From: Aquimarina sediminis
GTDB taxonomy: Bacteria; Bacteroidota; Bacteroidia; Flavobacteriales; Flavobacteriaceae
Direction of reading: 5' to 3'
Length of the DNA stretch: 64,000 bases
Assembly (NCBI RefSeq): GCF_002895435.1
Contig: NZ_POYJ01000008.1
Coordinates: forward strand, 1-64,000
The position numbers were made by a program, and so were the translations under genes. Under the pieces are notes generated by a model. It did no database searches. It saw nothing but the letters and a program-made list of their open reading frames with translations, and had not been told where the DNA came from. This document shows positions 27,237-34,593 of this stretch, piece by piece. Positions within the stretch are counted from its first letter, which is position 1. Each line of letters opens with the position of its first letter.

Positions 27237-27251
27237 TGAAACAGTGTTTCA
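27237..27251. promoter_or_regulatory. IclR-type palindromic operator before kynU
   Basis: TGAAACA-G-TGTTTCA is a perfect 7-bp inverted repeat with one central base, the same core as the site of KdgR, an IclR-family repressor. It lies 18-32 bp upstream of the kynU ATG, where a bound protein would block transcription. The operon's own IclR protein is the natural candidate. I saw no second copy elsewhere in the window. Confidence 0.65.
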
Positions 27252-27374
27252 CTAATTTACTAAAATAAATGATACTAAAAAAGCAATTTACCTTATTTTG
27301 ATTTTGAATACTGTAAAAACTAAAGAGTTATGGATATATAAACTAGAAAAATTGGCTAAGTGGAAATGCTAGGA

Positions 27375-28235
27375 TTAGTCAGTTTGATTTAATCGACGAA
27401 TGTACTCTGAAGGAGTAACAGTAGTGTATTTTTTAAACTGCCTGGAAAAATAGGAAGGATCATTAAACCCACTCAGATACATCGCTTCTGATATGATTAC
27501 ATTGTTAAGGTCAAAGTGTTCTTGTGCCTTTTTTATTCTGAATTCGTTTAGAAAATCAATAAAGTTTCTATTGGTTGCTGTTTTAAACATTCTACAAAAA
27601 GAATTAGGTGTTAGTCCTAATTGCTTTGCTAAGTTTTCAGATCGTATTTCCTGAGCATAATGTTGATTAATATAATGGTATACTTTTGAGATTCTTTCTA
27701 ACGAGTGTTTGTTGACATCTAAAGAAAGTTTGTTCTTTAGGACAGTTTTTTGGTTTTTGGCGACCGAAAGTTGGTAAAGAACGGTTATGAAATTCAGTAA
27801 TTCTTCTGTTTTACTCTGTTTTCCACATTTTAAAAACAAAGAAGATAGTTCTTTATGTGTTTCAGGTGAAAAAATGATTCCATTAACGGAAGTTTTTATA
27901 AATTCTAAAATAGAACTGAATTCTGGGAAATGAGCTAATTTTTCGGTGACAAAATCTTCTGAAAATTGCATAACGACTTCTATGTTGTTTTTTAATTGAT
28001 CATTACCAAATGGCATATGTGGTATGTTTGGTCCTAAAAAAACAAGTATTCCATTTTCATATTTTTCATAATAAGAATCTATTTGGATACTACCTTGCCC
28101 ATTTTTGATATAAACAATCTCATATTCTGGGTGTAAATGCCAACTTACTGTAGCGCACTTTAAAGTGTTAGTGTATCTTCTAATGTTTAAAGATTCTGAT
28201 TGATCAATATGTATCTGTTCATAAACTATATTCAT
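27375..28235 (-). CDS. AraC-family regulator with cupin sensor
   Basis: This is a 286-aa protein. The N-terminal cupin domain is visible in SWHLHPEYEIVYIKNGQG and FLGPNIPHMP. The C-terminal double helix-turn-helix (about 190-282) contains SENLAKQLGLTPNSFCRMFKTATN and YLSGFNDPSYFSRQFKKYTTVTPSEYIRR. It lies upstream of kynU on the same strand, 155 bp away, and divergent to the Gfo/Idh/MocA gene. It could control either; no duplicated operator is obvious here. Confidence 0.92.
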   Translation of the reverse strand: MNIVYEQIHIDQSESLNIRRYTNTLKCATVSWHLHPEYEIVYIKNGQGSIQIDSYYEKYENGILVFLGPNIPHMPFGNDQLKNNIEVVMQFSEDFVTEKLAHFPEFSSILEFIKTSVNGIIFSPETHKELSSLFLKCGKQSKTEELLNFITVLYQLSVAKNQKTVLKNKLSLDVNKHSLERISKVYHYINQHYAQEIRSENLAKQLGLTPNSFCRMFKTATNRNFIDFLNEFRIKKAQEHFDLNNVIISEAMYLSGFNDPSYFSRQFKKYTTVTPSEYIRRLNQTD

Positions 28236-28335
28236 AAAACAAAATTACCACTTTATTCTATTTAGGTTTTATAAAAAGAATAATATGTCTTAGAACTTGA
28301 ATATTTTGTTTTATTAGTCAATAGCCTTATGTTTT

Positions 28336-28343
28336 TACTTTTG
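28336..28343 (+). promoter_or_regulatory. -7 box for the Gfo/Idh/MocA gene
   Basis: TACTTTTG fits TAnnTTTG and lies 20 nt before the ATG. A TTTG at 28305-28308 is 27 nt upstream, longer than usual for a -33 element, so activator help is possible. Confidence 0.45.
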
Positions 28344-28362
28344 AAGAAAATAAAATTAAAAT

Positions 28363-29361
28363 ATGGCAAAGATTAAGTTGGGAATTATTGGTTATGGCTC
28401 TTGGGTTAAAGATGCATATATTCCTGCATTAAAAAGGGATGGCAGGGCTGATATTGTAGCAATTGCAGCAAGGAGTGAAGCTACATTAGAGTTAATAAAG
28501 AAGGATTTTGGAGATTCTGTCGATATCTATACGGGTTATGAGGACTTATTAAGTTTGGTAGAGATTGAAGCTGTAATGGTTGCTGTACCAGATTCGCTTC
28601 ATGCAAAAGCAATTACCGCTGGGTTGAATTCTGCAAAGGCATTATTTTATGAACCTCCTATTGCTGATACAAGAGAGCTAATTCCTGAAATAATAAAAAA
28701 ACTACTCCTTGCTCCGCAAATAACACATGCAGATTTGGAGTTGGCACTCGTTCCTGCGGTACAGAAAGCGGCAGAATTGATAAAGAAGAAGGTTGTTGGA
28801 AATGTACAAACAGCAAGTATCAGCCTACTGTCTAATTGGGGTACTGATCCAGATCAAGATACAAACAATATAAATCGATTATCAGTATGGTATACTCATG
28901 TTCTTAATGTTCTATTAGGTCGAACCCCAGAGCGAGTTCTTATTATGGATGGTTATGGTACTCCAGGGCGTCGCCAAAGTCAGAGTACTGGTTTTTTTGA
29001 TTATAATGGTACCTGGGGAGAATTAAAGGTAAATATTGATAGTGTCGAAAAGTTATCAATTAAAATAGAGGTTGTAGGAGATTGTGGTGATATCCATATT
29101 GATATATTATCAGGAGAATTAAAAGTAAGAAATCATGATAATCCGATGTGGGATATTAAATTGTTACCCGCAATACTACCATATGCAGATTGGCCAGGGA
29201 TGCACGAATCAATATCTTCTTTTTTGGATGCCGTCGAAACTGGAATACCTAGTTATGCTAATGCTGAGGTGGTAGCTAATTTGCATTTGATAGGATTGGC
29301 ATCAGAAGAATCAAAGGAGACAGGGACTTGGGCAAAAATTAGAGGTATAAGTGAGGTTTAG
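28363..29361 (+). CDS. Gfo/Idh/MocA-family oxidoreductase
   Basis: This 332-aa protein has an N-terminal Rossmann fold with LGIIGYGSWV (GxGxxx variant) and the AVPDSLHAKAI loop. The usual catalytic EKP motif is replaced by YEPPIAD, losing the Lys that normally contacts the substrate or cofactor. The C-terminal domain is the typical open-faced beta sheet (WGELKVNIDSVEKLSIKIEVVGDCGDIHI). It stands alone, divergent from the AraC gene. It could be a redox enzyme on an inositol- or sugar-like substrate, or a non-catalytic relative. Confidence 0.85.
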   Translation: MAKIKLGIIGYGSWVKDAYIPALKRDGRADIVAIAARSEATLELIKKDFGDSVDIYTGYEDLLSLVEIEAVMVAVPDSLHAKAITAGLNSAKALFYEPPIADTRELIPEIIKKLLLAPQITHADLELALVPAVQKAAELIKKKVVGNVQTASISLLSNWGTDPDQDTNNINRLSVWYTHVLNVLLGRTPERVLIMDGYGTPGRRQSQSTGFFDYNGTWGELKVNIDSVEKLSIKIEVVGDCGDIHIDILSGELKVRNHDNPMWDIKLLPAILPYADWPGMHESISSFLDAVETGIPSYANAEVVANLHLIGLASEESKETGTWAKIRGISEV

Positions 29362-29474
29362 ATTTTGGTTGTCATTTATGCTAGAGGAAAACTTTAATTT
29401 GAAATAATAATAATATTAATGTTCTCTGTTATAGAAAAGCATAGTGTCTATGATAGTTACAAGAAATATCCTCG

Positions 29475-30206
29475 TTATTCCATTATCACTTCAATTTCTG
29501 TGAAATATAGTGTACGGTTTCCTTCTTTTTGTTTGTGCTTTTTGGCAATTTTGAGCCCATTAAAACTTTGATAATCTTCCCAAGACGTGGTTATAGAGGG
29601 GGTTGATTGGTTTTTCTTCCTAAAGACCCATTCTTTAATTATAAAATCTCCTTTGAAGTAAAAATCATAAGCATCACCAGGAGTGTAACCACTATCATTG
29701 TTGTATACAATAGTAAGTTTTTGCATTTCTGTATTGCTTATAGGGGCAACGGCTTTTACTTTATGCTCTGAAGTAAAATTTTTAGTATCCCAAACGAGAT
29801 GTAAGGGAGCTAATAACCAATACTTGTCGTTTATAAACTTGTGATCTATTTTGGTAGTAGTGCTATCTAATTGAGTCCTATAATATGTTATGGTATCTTT
29901 TTCTGAGGTTAAGGTTACCATATCGTTTTTGGGTTTCCATTTCCATGATCGTTCATAGTGACTACTGTCTTGATCTATATTATAGGTGAATTTTATTTCT
30001 TTAACCTTGTGCCAATGTTGTATGCCATTGATCTGTGCAATTGCTTCTACCGTTGTTGGTATTTTTTGTGAATTGTCCTTTATATACACAGGGTCTCTGA
30101 CTTCTCTTTCCTCTTTATATTCGTTTTCTTTTTCTTTTTTAGAATTTGTTTTACAAGCAAAACAGCATAACATAGTGCAAGAGATAAGTATCACGAACTT
30201 TTTCAT
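29475..30206 (-). CDS. Hypothetical lipoprotein
   Basis: This 243-aa protein has a lipoprotein signal (Cys in CCFACKTN near residue 18). A basic and acidic linker is followed by a beta-rich domain (HWHKVKEIKFTYNI, YYRTQLDSTTTKIDHKF, YFTEIEVIME). The composition and strand pattern recall LolA-like lipoprotein-sorting or DUF-type outer-membrane lipoproteins, but I do not recognise the family. It converges with the Gfo/Idh/MocA gene, with no clear terminator in the 113-bp gap. Confidence 0.75.
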   Translation of the reverse strand: MKKFVILISCTMLCCFACKTNSKKEKENEYKEEREVRDPVYIKDNSQKIPTTVEAIAQINGIQHWHKVKEIKFTYNIDQDSSHYERSWKWKPKNDMVTLTSEKDTITYYRTQLDSTTTKIDHKFINDKYWLLAPLHLVWDTKNFTSEHKVKAVAPISNTEMQKLTIVYNNDSGYTPGDAYDFYFKGDFIIKEWVFRKKNQSTPSITTSWEDYQSFNGLKIAKKHKQKEGNRTLYFTEIEVIME

Positions 30207-30240
30207 TCTCCGAATTTTAGGGTAGGTTTATTTAGAGAGC

Positions 30241-30290
30241 TAAAATATAAAAACCTTGCTAAATAAGGTTAACAAGGTTTTTATATTTTA
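30241..30290. terminator. Large bidirectional terminator hairpin
   Basis: An 18-bp perfect stem (TAAAATATAAAAACCTTG and its inverse) with a 14-nt loop lies just after the stop of the cupredoxin-like gene. Confidence 0.85.
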
Positions 30291-30304
30291 GGAATAAGAG
30301 GTAA

Positions 30305-30673
30305 TTATTCAACTGTCAATGTATATTGTGGGGTTTTATTTAACGGGCAAAAATATTTATACGTTCCTTTTTGTAATGTAACTTTATTAGAGCTTTCAGT
30401 TTTTCCTTCTGCTACTACTTTTGTTACGTAAGCTGCTTTAATATGGTTTTTGGCATCTGAAACATCTTTTCCTTCAGGAACTAAGACAAAACCTACATCT
30501 GTGCCTACATTGTTATTGGAGATGTTGAAAACATAACTTCCTTCAGATAATGTAATACCTTTTTGAGTAAACTCTCCTTTGGTTTGTTCTAAGGATACTG
30601 TTTTTACTTCTTGGGCTTGAGCATTAAAAGTGATTGCTAAAATAAACGAAAATACGGTGATTAACTTTTTCAT
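30305..30673 (-). CDS. Exported cupredoxin-like protein
   Basis: This 122-aa protein has a signal peptide cut after NAQAQ. The rest looks like a small Greek-key cupredoxin (GSYVFNISNNNVGTDVGFVLVP, VTLQKGTYKYFCPLNKTPQYTLTVE). The Cys before the final strand is kept, but the following residues are PLNKTPQY. The usual ligand pattern C-x-H-x-x-x-M is not seen, so type-1 copper binding is doubtful. It lies after the AhpD-like gene on the same strand. Confidence 0.8.
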   Translation of the reverse strand: MKKLITVFSFILAITFNAQAQEVKTVSLEQTKGEFTQKGITLSEGSYVFNISNNNVGTDVGFVLVPEGKDVSDAKNHIKAAYVTKVVAEGKTESSNKVTLQKGTYKYFCPLNKTPQYTLTVE

Positions 30674-30720
30674 GATTTTTAATTAAATGTATTTAAATGA
30701 TTACTGTTTTTGTTATTGTT

Positions 30721-30758
30721 GAAAAGAAAAGGAGTATAAATATCTCCTTTTCTTTTTC
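30721..30758. terminator. Terminator after the AhpD-like gene
   Basis: GAAAAGGAG pairs with CTCCTTTTC around TATAAATAT, with A-rich and T-rich flanks on both sides. Confidence 0.75.
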
Positions 30759-30783
30759 TAGGTATTTATTATATATGGTACGC

Positions 30784-31332
30784 CTATGCTGATGTAGTTT
30801 CTAAAGGCTGTGCAATAGGAAAATCAACAGGTATTTCAGTCGTGTTGTTTATGTAGTTCGAAATAGTTTTATCTCCTACTAATACGATGGTGTCTATAAG
30901 GTTTCCTTTGGTGTATCCTGCATTAAAAAAATCATCGATTACATTTTGATCTGTTTTTCCTTTATTTTCTGTGATATTCTTAGCGAGTCTTGCTAGCGAG
31001 TTAAGTTTAGTGTCAAAAGATGCATACCCTGCTCTAAGTTCCAAAATTTGCTCGTCAGTAAAACCGTTCATTTTTCCGATTGCAGTATGGGCAGATAGGC
31101 AGTAAATACATCCGTTTACCTCACTTACAGCTAGATTTACAGCTTCTTTTTCTTTTGTCGAAAGAGATGTTTTTGCGTTAGAAAGGTTTAAGTAGTTCTC
31201 TAATGCAGTTTCGCTATGTGCATAAGTGGCATATAAATTAGGTACAAATCCTAAAGCTTTATTTAGGTTGTCAAATATCGCTTGATTATTAGCGTTTACT
31301 TCTTCTCTTGTTGGTACATTAAATGTGCTCAT
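30784..31332 (-). CDS. Carboxymuconolactone decarboxylase/AhpD-like protein
   Basis: This is a 182-aa protein of the AhpD-like fold. The redox motif C-I-Y-C with a His four residues on (NGCIYCLSAHTAIG) matches the alkylhydroperoxidase site, suggesting peroxide or thiol chemistry. I use ATG 31332 (MSTFNVP), since the frame's upstream extension of 11 codons is unlike the family. A repeated operator and weak -7 promoter module lies 70-140 bp upstream, so it is probably inducible by the nearby AraC regulator. Confidence 0.9.
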   Translation of the reverse strand: MSTFNVPTREEVNANNQAIFDNLNKALGFVPNLYATYAHSETALENYLNLSNAKTSLSTKEKEAVNLAVSEVNGCIYCLSAHTAIGKMNGFTDEQILELRAGYASFDTKLNSLARLAKNITENKGKTDQNVIDDFFNAGYTKGNLIDTIVLVGDKTISNYINNTTEIPVDFPIAQPLETTSA

Positions 31333-31403
31333 AATTTTAGTTTTATTATCTTGAATTTGCTTCAAGGGTTTTTATTATTATTTTATTGTTTTAATTATTG
31401 ATA

Positions 31404-31470
31404 CAAAGATCCGGTAGAAATGAGAGTGATAAAATGGACGTTTTTCCCGATAGCATGTCAAATCTTCCCG
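31404..31470 (-). promoter_or_regulatory. AraC-type operator-promoter module, copy 1 (AhpD-like gene)
   Basis: Read on the minus strand, GGGAA-N5-GACA-N7-GGGAA (31469-31444) has two half-sites 21 bp apart, two helical turns. After 36 nt comes an imperfect -7 box GATCTTTG ending at 31404. The distance between operator and -7 box is the same as in copy 2. The off-consensus -7 fits an activator-dependent promoter. Confidence 0.65.
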
Positions 31471-31492
31471 AAATGTTTTGAAGACTTATTTT

Positions 31493-31639
31493 TTACAAAA
31501 GGTGCTTGGTATCACAATAAAAATCATGAATACCTTTTTGTTCACAATGGGTTTTAGGGTGGATAGAATTAATTACTTTTTTTCTTCCTTGTCTGAAAAT
31601 TTCTATCAAATTGAAGATTGATTTATTTTGTACTGTCAT
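31493..31639 (-). CDS. Small 48-aa protein behind AraC-type promoter
   Basis: An open frame of 48 codons runs from ATG 31639 to TAA 31493. The product begins MTVQNKSIFNLIEIFRQG, is basic with three to four His, and has two Cys near the C-terminus (THCEQK and FYCDTK). I do not recognise it. It is supported by its promoter: a second copy of the operator and -7 module ends 27 nt upstream of its ATG. A 10-bp perfect inverted repeat (31627-31636 with 31660-31669) brackets its start codon and leader. It could also be a decayed duplicate of the AhpD-like gene start. Confidence 0.5.
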   Translation of the reverse strand: MTVQNKSIFNLIEIFRQGRKKVINSIHPKTHCEQKGIHDFYCDTKHLL

Positions 31640-31669
31640 TTTTGTATAGTTTTAAATTAACAGTACAAA
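31627..31669 (-). promoter_or_regulatory. Inverted repeat spanning leader and start codon of the 48-aa gene
   Basis: TTTGTACTGT pairs perfectly with ACAGTACAAA across 23 nt containing the ATG. In RNA starting upstream it could form a hairpin that hides the start. In DNA one arm includes the -7 TTTG. Confidence 0.45.
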
Positions 31670-31731
31670 GATGCGCTATCAACTAAGGAGAAAGAATGGT
31701 AGTTTTTCCCTACGGCTTGTCGATTTTTCCT
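31666..31731 (-). promoter_or_regulatory. AraC-type operator-promoter module, copy 2 (48-aa gene)
   Basis: On the minus strand AGGAA-N5-GACA-N7-GGGAA (31731-31706) is followed after the same spacing as copy 1 by CATCTTTG ending at 31666. Similarity to copy 1 continues about 20 nt past the -7 box, indicating a duplicated promoter. Confidence 0.65.
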
Positions 31732-31740
31732 GAAAATAAT

Positions 31741-31766
31741 AATACCTCCATATTTATGGAGGTATT
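31741..31766 (-). terminator. Hairpin after DoxX-like gene
   Basis: AATACCTCCATA pairs perfectly with TATGGAGGTATT around two bases, 53 bp after the stop of the DoxX-like gene and just before the copy 2 operator. The T-run on the minus strand is interrupted. Confidence 0.6.
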
Positions 31767-31818
31767 ACAATAGTTTTTAATAAAAAAGTAAAGTGTTATT
31801 AATTTGCTAGGTTTAGAA

Positions 31819-32190
31819 TTAAAAAAACTTGACTTCTCTTCTTCTGATCCAAAGAATAATTGCACTTAGCAAGAAGGTGACTACTGCAGTAATGAATAGA
31901 GTTCCTCCATCATTATTAATTTCGATACCTAATTTGGTTAAATGTATCATGATTGCTCCTCCAATAATACCGAGTGCCAACATAGCACCGATCCATGCGG
32001 TTCTGGGTATTAAAAGTAAAATTCCTGCAATTAGTTCAATTACTCCTGTGCCTATTCGACCATAAGGTTCCATTCCGACTTTTGTAAAAATGTAAACACT
32101 ATCAGGATGTGCAGTAAATTTAAACCTTAGAGTTTGAATCAAGATTATTGCTACGACAATTCGCAGTAATAGGGGTAATATCTTTTTCAT
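31819..32190 (-). CDS. DoxX-like small membrane protein
   Basis: This 123-aa protein has four predicted transmembrane helices. The family-like features are an N-terminal RIVVAIILIQTLRFKF and the motif GTGVIELIAGILLLIP in helix 2, as in DoxX/DoxD and SURF4-like proteins, which are linked to thiosulfate or quinone redox and thiol stress. Its neighbour encodes an AhpD-like protein, which also fits redox stress. A positive C-terminus (WIRRREVKFF) suggests a cytoplasmic tail. Confidence 0.85.
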   Translation of the reverse strand: MKKILPLLLRIVVAIILIQTLRFKFTAHPDSVYIFTKVGMEPYGRIGTGVIELIAGILLLIPRTAWIGAMLALGIIGGAIMIHLTKLGIEINNDGGTLFITAVVTFLLSAIILWIRRREVKFF

Positions 32191-32232
32191 GTTAGGGTTT
32201 TGTTTGTTAGCTTTAAAAATACAGTAAACACG

Positions 32233-32706
32233 TTATAGAACACTGGGTAAAGCATCTATTTTCCCATTAAAAGTATTCTTTCTTGAGATAATATACAATT
32301 CTTCAAGGTTATTATCTTTGTTAAATTGATTGATCAACTCTGGGAGGTTGTGTTTTAAGAAAAGCTTAAATGTTTTATTGTCAGCACTTCTGTTTGCTCC
32401 TTTGCGTATTATTTTTAAATATGTGGTTGTTGAAATTTCTAGATTACTTCTTTCAGAAAGGAACAATAGATAGCTATTATTTTCTTTGACCCTTTTGATT
32501 TCGGTTTTAAAATTGATTGTATTTGCAGAGATGAGGTCACTGTTAAAATCACTAAAGTTATTGGTGTAGACTACTTCTTCTGCATTTTTATCAAGATAAA
32601 TGGTCTCTAATTGGTCTTTGTATATAATCTGAGCTTTCACCAAGGCAGTTATTAGAAAAATCAGACCAAACATTGTTATTTTGGTGGTGCGAATTAAATT
32701 TTTCAT
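32233..32706 (-). CDS. Hypothetical exported protein
   Basis: This 157-aa protein has a signal peptide ending VKAQ. The mature part has acidic and polar strands with no recognised motif (EEVVYTNNFSDFNSDLI, YLLFLSERSNLEISTTTYL). It lies between the DoxX-like gene (42 bp) and the AraC regulator (76 bp) and has the third operator copy upstream, so it probably belongs to the same regulon. Confidence 0.7.
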   Translation of the reverse strand: MKNLIRTTKITMFGLIFLITALVKAQIIYKDQLETIYLDKNAEEVVYTNNFSDFNSDLISANTINFKTEIKRVKENNSYLLFLSERSNLEISTTTYLKIIRKGANRSADNKTFKLFLKHNLPELINQFNKDNNLEELYIISRKNTFNGKIDALPSVL

Positions 32707-32765
32707 ATCTAGTTGTTTTACCCGAATAGCTTTCGGTGATTTGTGTATGTTGTAAAGGAAGATTA

Positions 32766-32795
32766 CTTTTTCTTTCTTCTTGTCAATATTTCCCT
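32766..32795 (-). promoter_or_regulatory. AraC-type operator, copy 3 (exported protein gene)
   Basis: Minus-strand GGGAA-N5-GACA-N7-AGAAA keeps the spacing of copies 1 and 2 with a degenerate second half-site. It overlaps the 3' end of the AraC gene, 60-90 bp before the start of the next gene. No clear -7 box is found at the copy 1/2 spacing. Confidence 0.45.
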
Positions 32796-33631
32796 ATAGA
32801 TTTTGGTTTTAGTTGTTTTCTGAATTCTGATGGTGAGAATGAAGTATGTCGTTTGAACATTCTGCTAAGGTGAGACGCATCTTCAAAACCTATTTCGTAC
32901 GCAATCTCTTTAGCAGATTTATCTGTATAAATAAGCAGGCGTTTGGCTTCTAATATTATTCGATCATGGATGATCTGTAAAGGGCTTTTCTCAAATTTAG
33001 AAAAATTATTTGATAATGTTTTAGGAGACTTAAATAATTTTTCTGCATAAAACTTCACAGCATGTTCTTTTCTGAAGTAAGTTTCTACTAAGATGTTAAA
33101 ATTTCTAATCAAGTTTACTTGTTCATCAAGATTGTTATAATTGCTTTGTTGTTTGATAAGTCGGGTAGTAGTAATTATAAATCTAGACATTAGCATACGT
33201 AGCATTTCTGCTTGTATCGTGTCGACCGTATCAAGTTCATCTAGAAAAACTTTATGTAATTGATCTAGTTTATTATGTTCTTTATGGTCAAGATTAATTA
33301 TTGGGAAAGTACTATTTCCATAGAAGAGCACTCCCATACAACTTACTTCTTTATCGTGATCTTTTATACAATAAAACTCTCTGTTGAATTGATAAACAAT
33401 TGCATCAGACCCACTAATGAATTTAAAATATTGATTTGGAGTAAGAACTATAATTTTATCCTTTTGTAGTGTTACCATAATACCATCTATTTGTATTACT
33501 ACGTCGGTAGTTCTTGACCAAATAAAAGTAAATAAGCCTATAAGTTCTGTTTTTACATACAATTGTAATAACTCCTCATCTGCAATGTTTAATATGGCTC
33601 CGGTAGAAAATTCTTTAAACTCTTTTATCAT
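32783..33631 (-). CDS. AraC-family transcriptional regulator
   Basis: This is a 282-aa protein. The C-terminal double helix-turn-helix (about 185-275) contains EKLFKSPKTLSNNFSKFEK and the signature YEIGFEDASHLSRMFKRHTSFSPSEFRK. The N-terminal 150 residues form a ligand-sensing domain of Bacteroidetes type, with TGAILNIADEE and PNQYFKFISGSDAIVYQFNREFYCI. It precedes genes that carry the repeated GGGAA-N5-GACA-N7-GGGAA operators, so it is the likely regulator of the exported protein, the 48-aa peptide and the AhpD-like gene. Confidence 0.92.
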   Translation of the reverse strand: MIKEFKEFSTGAILNIADEELLQLYVKTELIGLFTFIWSRTTDVVIQIDGIMVTLQKDKIIVLTPNQYFKFISGSDAIVYQFNREFYCIKDHDKEVSCMGVLFYGNSTFPIINLDHKEHNKLDQLHKVFLDELDTVDTIQAEMLRMLMSRFIITTTRLIKQQSNYNNLDEQVNLIRNFNILVETYFRKEHAVKFYAEKLFKSPKTLSNNFSKFEKSPLQIIHDRIILEAKRLLIYTDKSAKEIAYEIGFEDASHLSRMFKRHTSFSPSEFRKQLKPKSIGKY

Positions 33632-33759
33632 AAGATGTAAGTCGCTTTTTGGGTAATTTCATTACACGTAACAGAAAATAGATTTGTGAAAAGTGAAAAT
33701 AAGAATATATCGTAAGATTTTTACATTTTCCTTTTAGTACTATATTACTATTTGGTAAG

Positions 33760-33849
33760 ATGAAATCAAAAACAACCAAATTTCTAAAGTATATGTCATG
33801 CTACTATTGTAGAGAAGATAAAATTAGTAAACAAAGAGTGTATGATTGA
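33760..33849 (+). CDS. Possible 29-aa peptide
   Basis: A short frame begins ATG AAA TCA AAA and encodes a very basic peptide, MKSKTTKFLKYMSCYYCRED followed by nine residues, with a CYYC pair. It is preceded by an A-rich leader but only an imperfect -7-like TACTATTTG. An imperfect 38-bp palindrome centred on GACTTAAGTC (33856-33893) follows. It is the only coding candidate in the 321-bp space 33632-33952, and it may be chance. Confidence 0.2.
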   Translation: MKSKTTKFLKYMSCYYCREDKISKQRVYD

Positions 33850-33952
33850 TACTTTTATAGAAGTACGTATGACTTAAGTCGTAGTTTTCTATAGTAAATA
33901 ATGAAGTGGTTAGGTAGGTTGTATTATACAGTTTTGGGACTTTGTAAATACT

Positions 33953-34216
33953 TTAGTTAATCAACAATCCAATTATAAGACCAATAGCACCTCGTTGTCC
34001 GATTAGGTTTCTAAGCTCTTGTAGACTGGATGAAGTTGTTTCTATTTTTGAAGCGAGACCGCTACTAGTGCCACCATCTATAAAAGTTTGTAATGAAGAT
34101 GTAGTTACTCCTAATTTTTCTGCTACACCAGTATCGACATTTCCTTTAATAAGATCATTAAGTGTGTTCAATGTTAAACCACATTTTTTAGCTACTTTGA
34201 TTAAACTCATAGTCAT
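33953..34216 (-). CDS. Small protein of three 23-residue repeats with hydrophobic tail
   Basis: This 87-aa protein (or 85 from the second ATG at 34210) divides exactly into three 23-residue units: V8-G30, V31-G53 and L54-G76. Positions A2, K4, T8, L12 and G23 of the unit are invariant, and each unit has hydrophobic residues spaced like a short helix-turn-helix (VAEKLGVTTSSLQTFIDGG). The last ten residues, IGLIIGLLIN, are hydrophobic and could insert into a membrane. I do not recognise the family. It stands alone between an AraC gene and a methyltransferase. Confidence 0.7.
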   Translation of the reverse strand: MTMSLIKVAKKCGLTLNTLNDLIKGNVDTGVAEKLGVTTSSLQTFIDGGTSSGLASKIETTSSSLQELRNLIGQRGAIGLIIGLLIN

Positions 34217-34522
34217 ATTTTTTAAGTTAATTCATCGTTAGTTACGGTAATGTTTAGTTCGTATTCCACAATTATTCCTTATCATGACTTATACAAAATA
34301 GTATATGTTCCCCACATATGTGCATTCTGTAAATATTGTTTACCTCTAATTTACGACAGGAATTTTTATGATACTTACGGGAATCCTCAGGTTTTGAAAA
34401 AAAAATCATCTTTGGTTTTTTTACTGTGTTGATAATGAGTATTGTGTGTGATTTGAAGATGAAATTTTGCATGATGTTGCTCACAGCTTGAATAAAAAAA
34501 AGAAAGAGTATTTTACTTAGAT

Positions 34523-34554
34523 TTTGTAATATGAGTTGAATCGTTATATTTTTG
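34523..34554 (+). promoter_or_regulatory. Promoter of the methyltransferase gene
   Basis: TTTG-N20-TATTTTTG matches the Bacteroidetes -33/-7 consensus with ideal spacing and predicts initiation near 34558, about 36 nt before the ATG. I find no believable gene in the rest of 34217-34593. Confidence 0.65.
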
Positions 34555-34593
34555 GTGAAGTAAGTCATTAAATTCTGTAAAATAATTTTTGCT

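Noticed and set aside
31627..31669. Invertible promoter
   Set aside because: The arms are short and enclose only a leader and start codon, not a promoter. No invertase gene is nearby.
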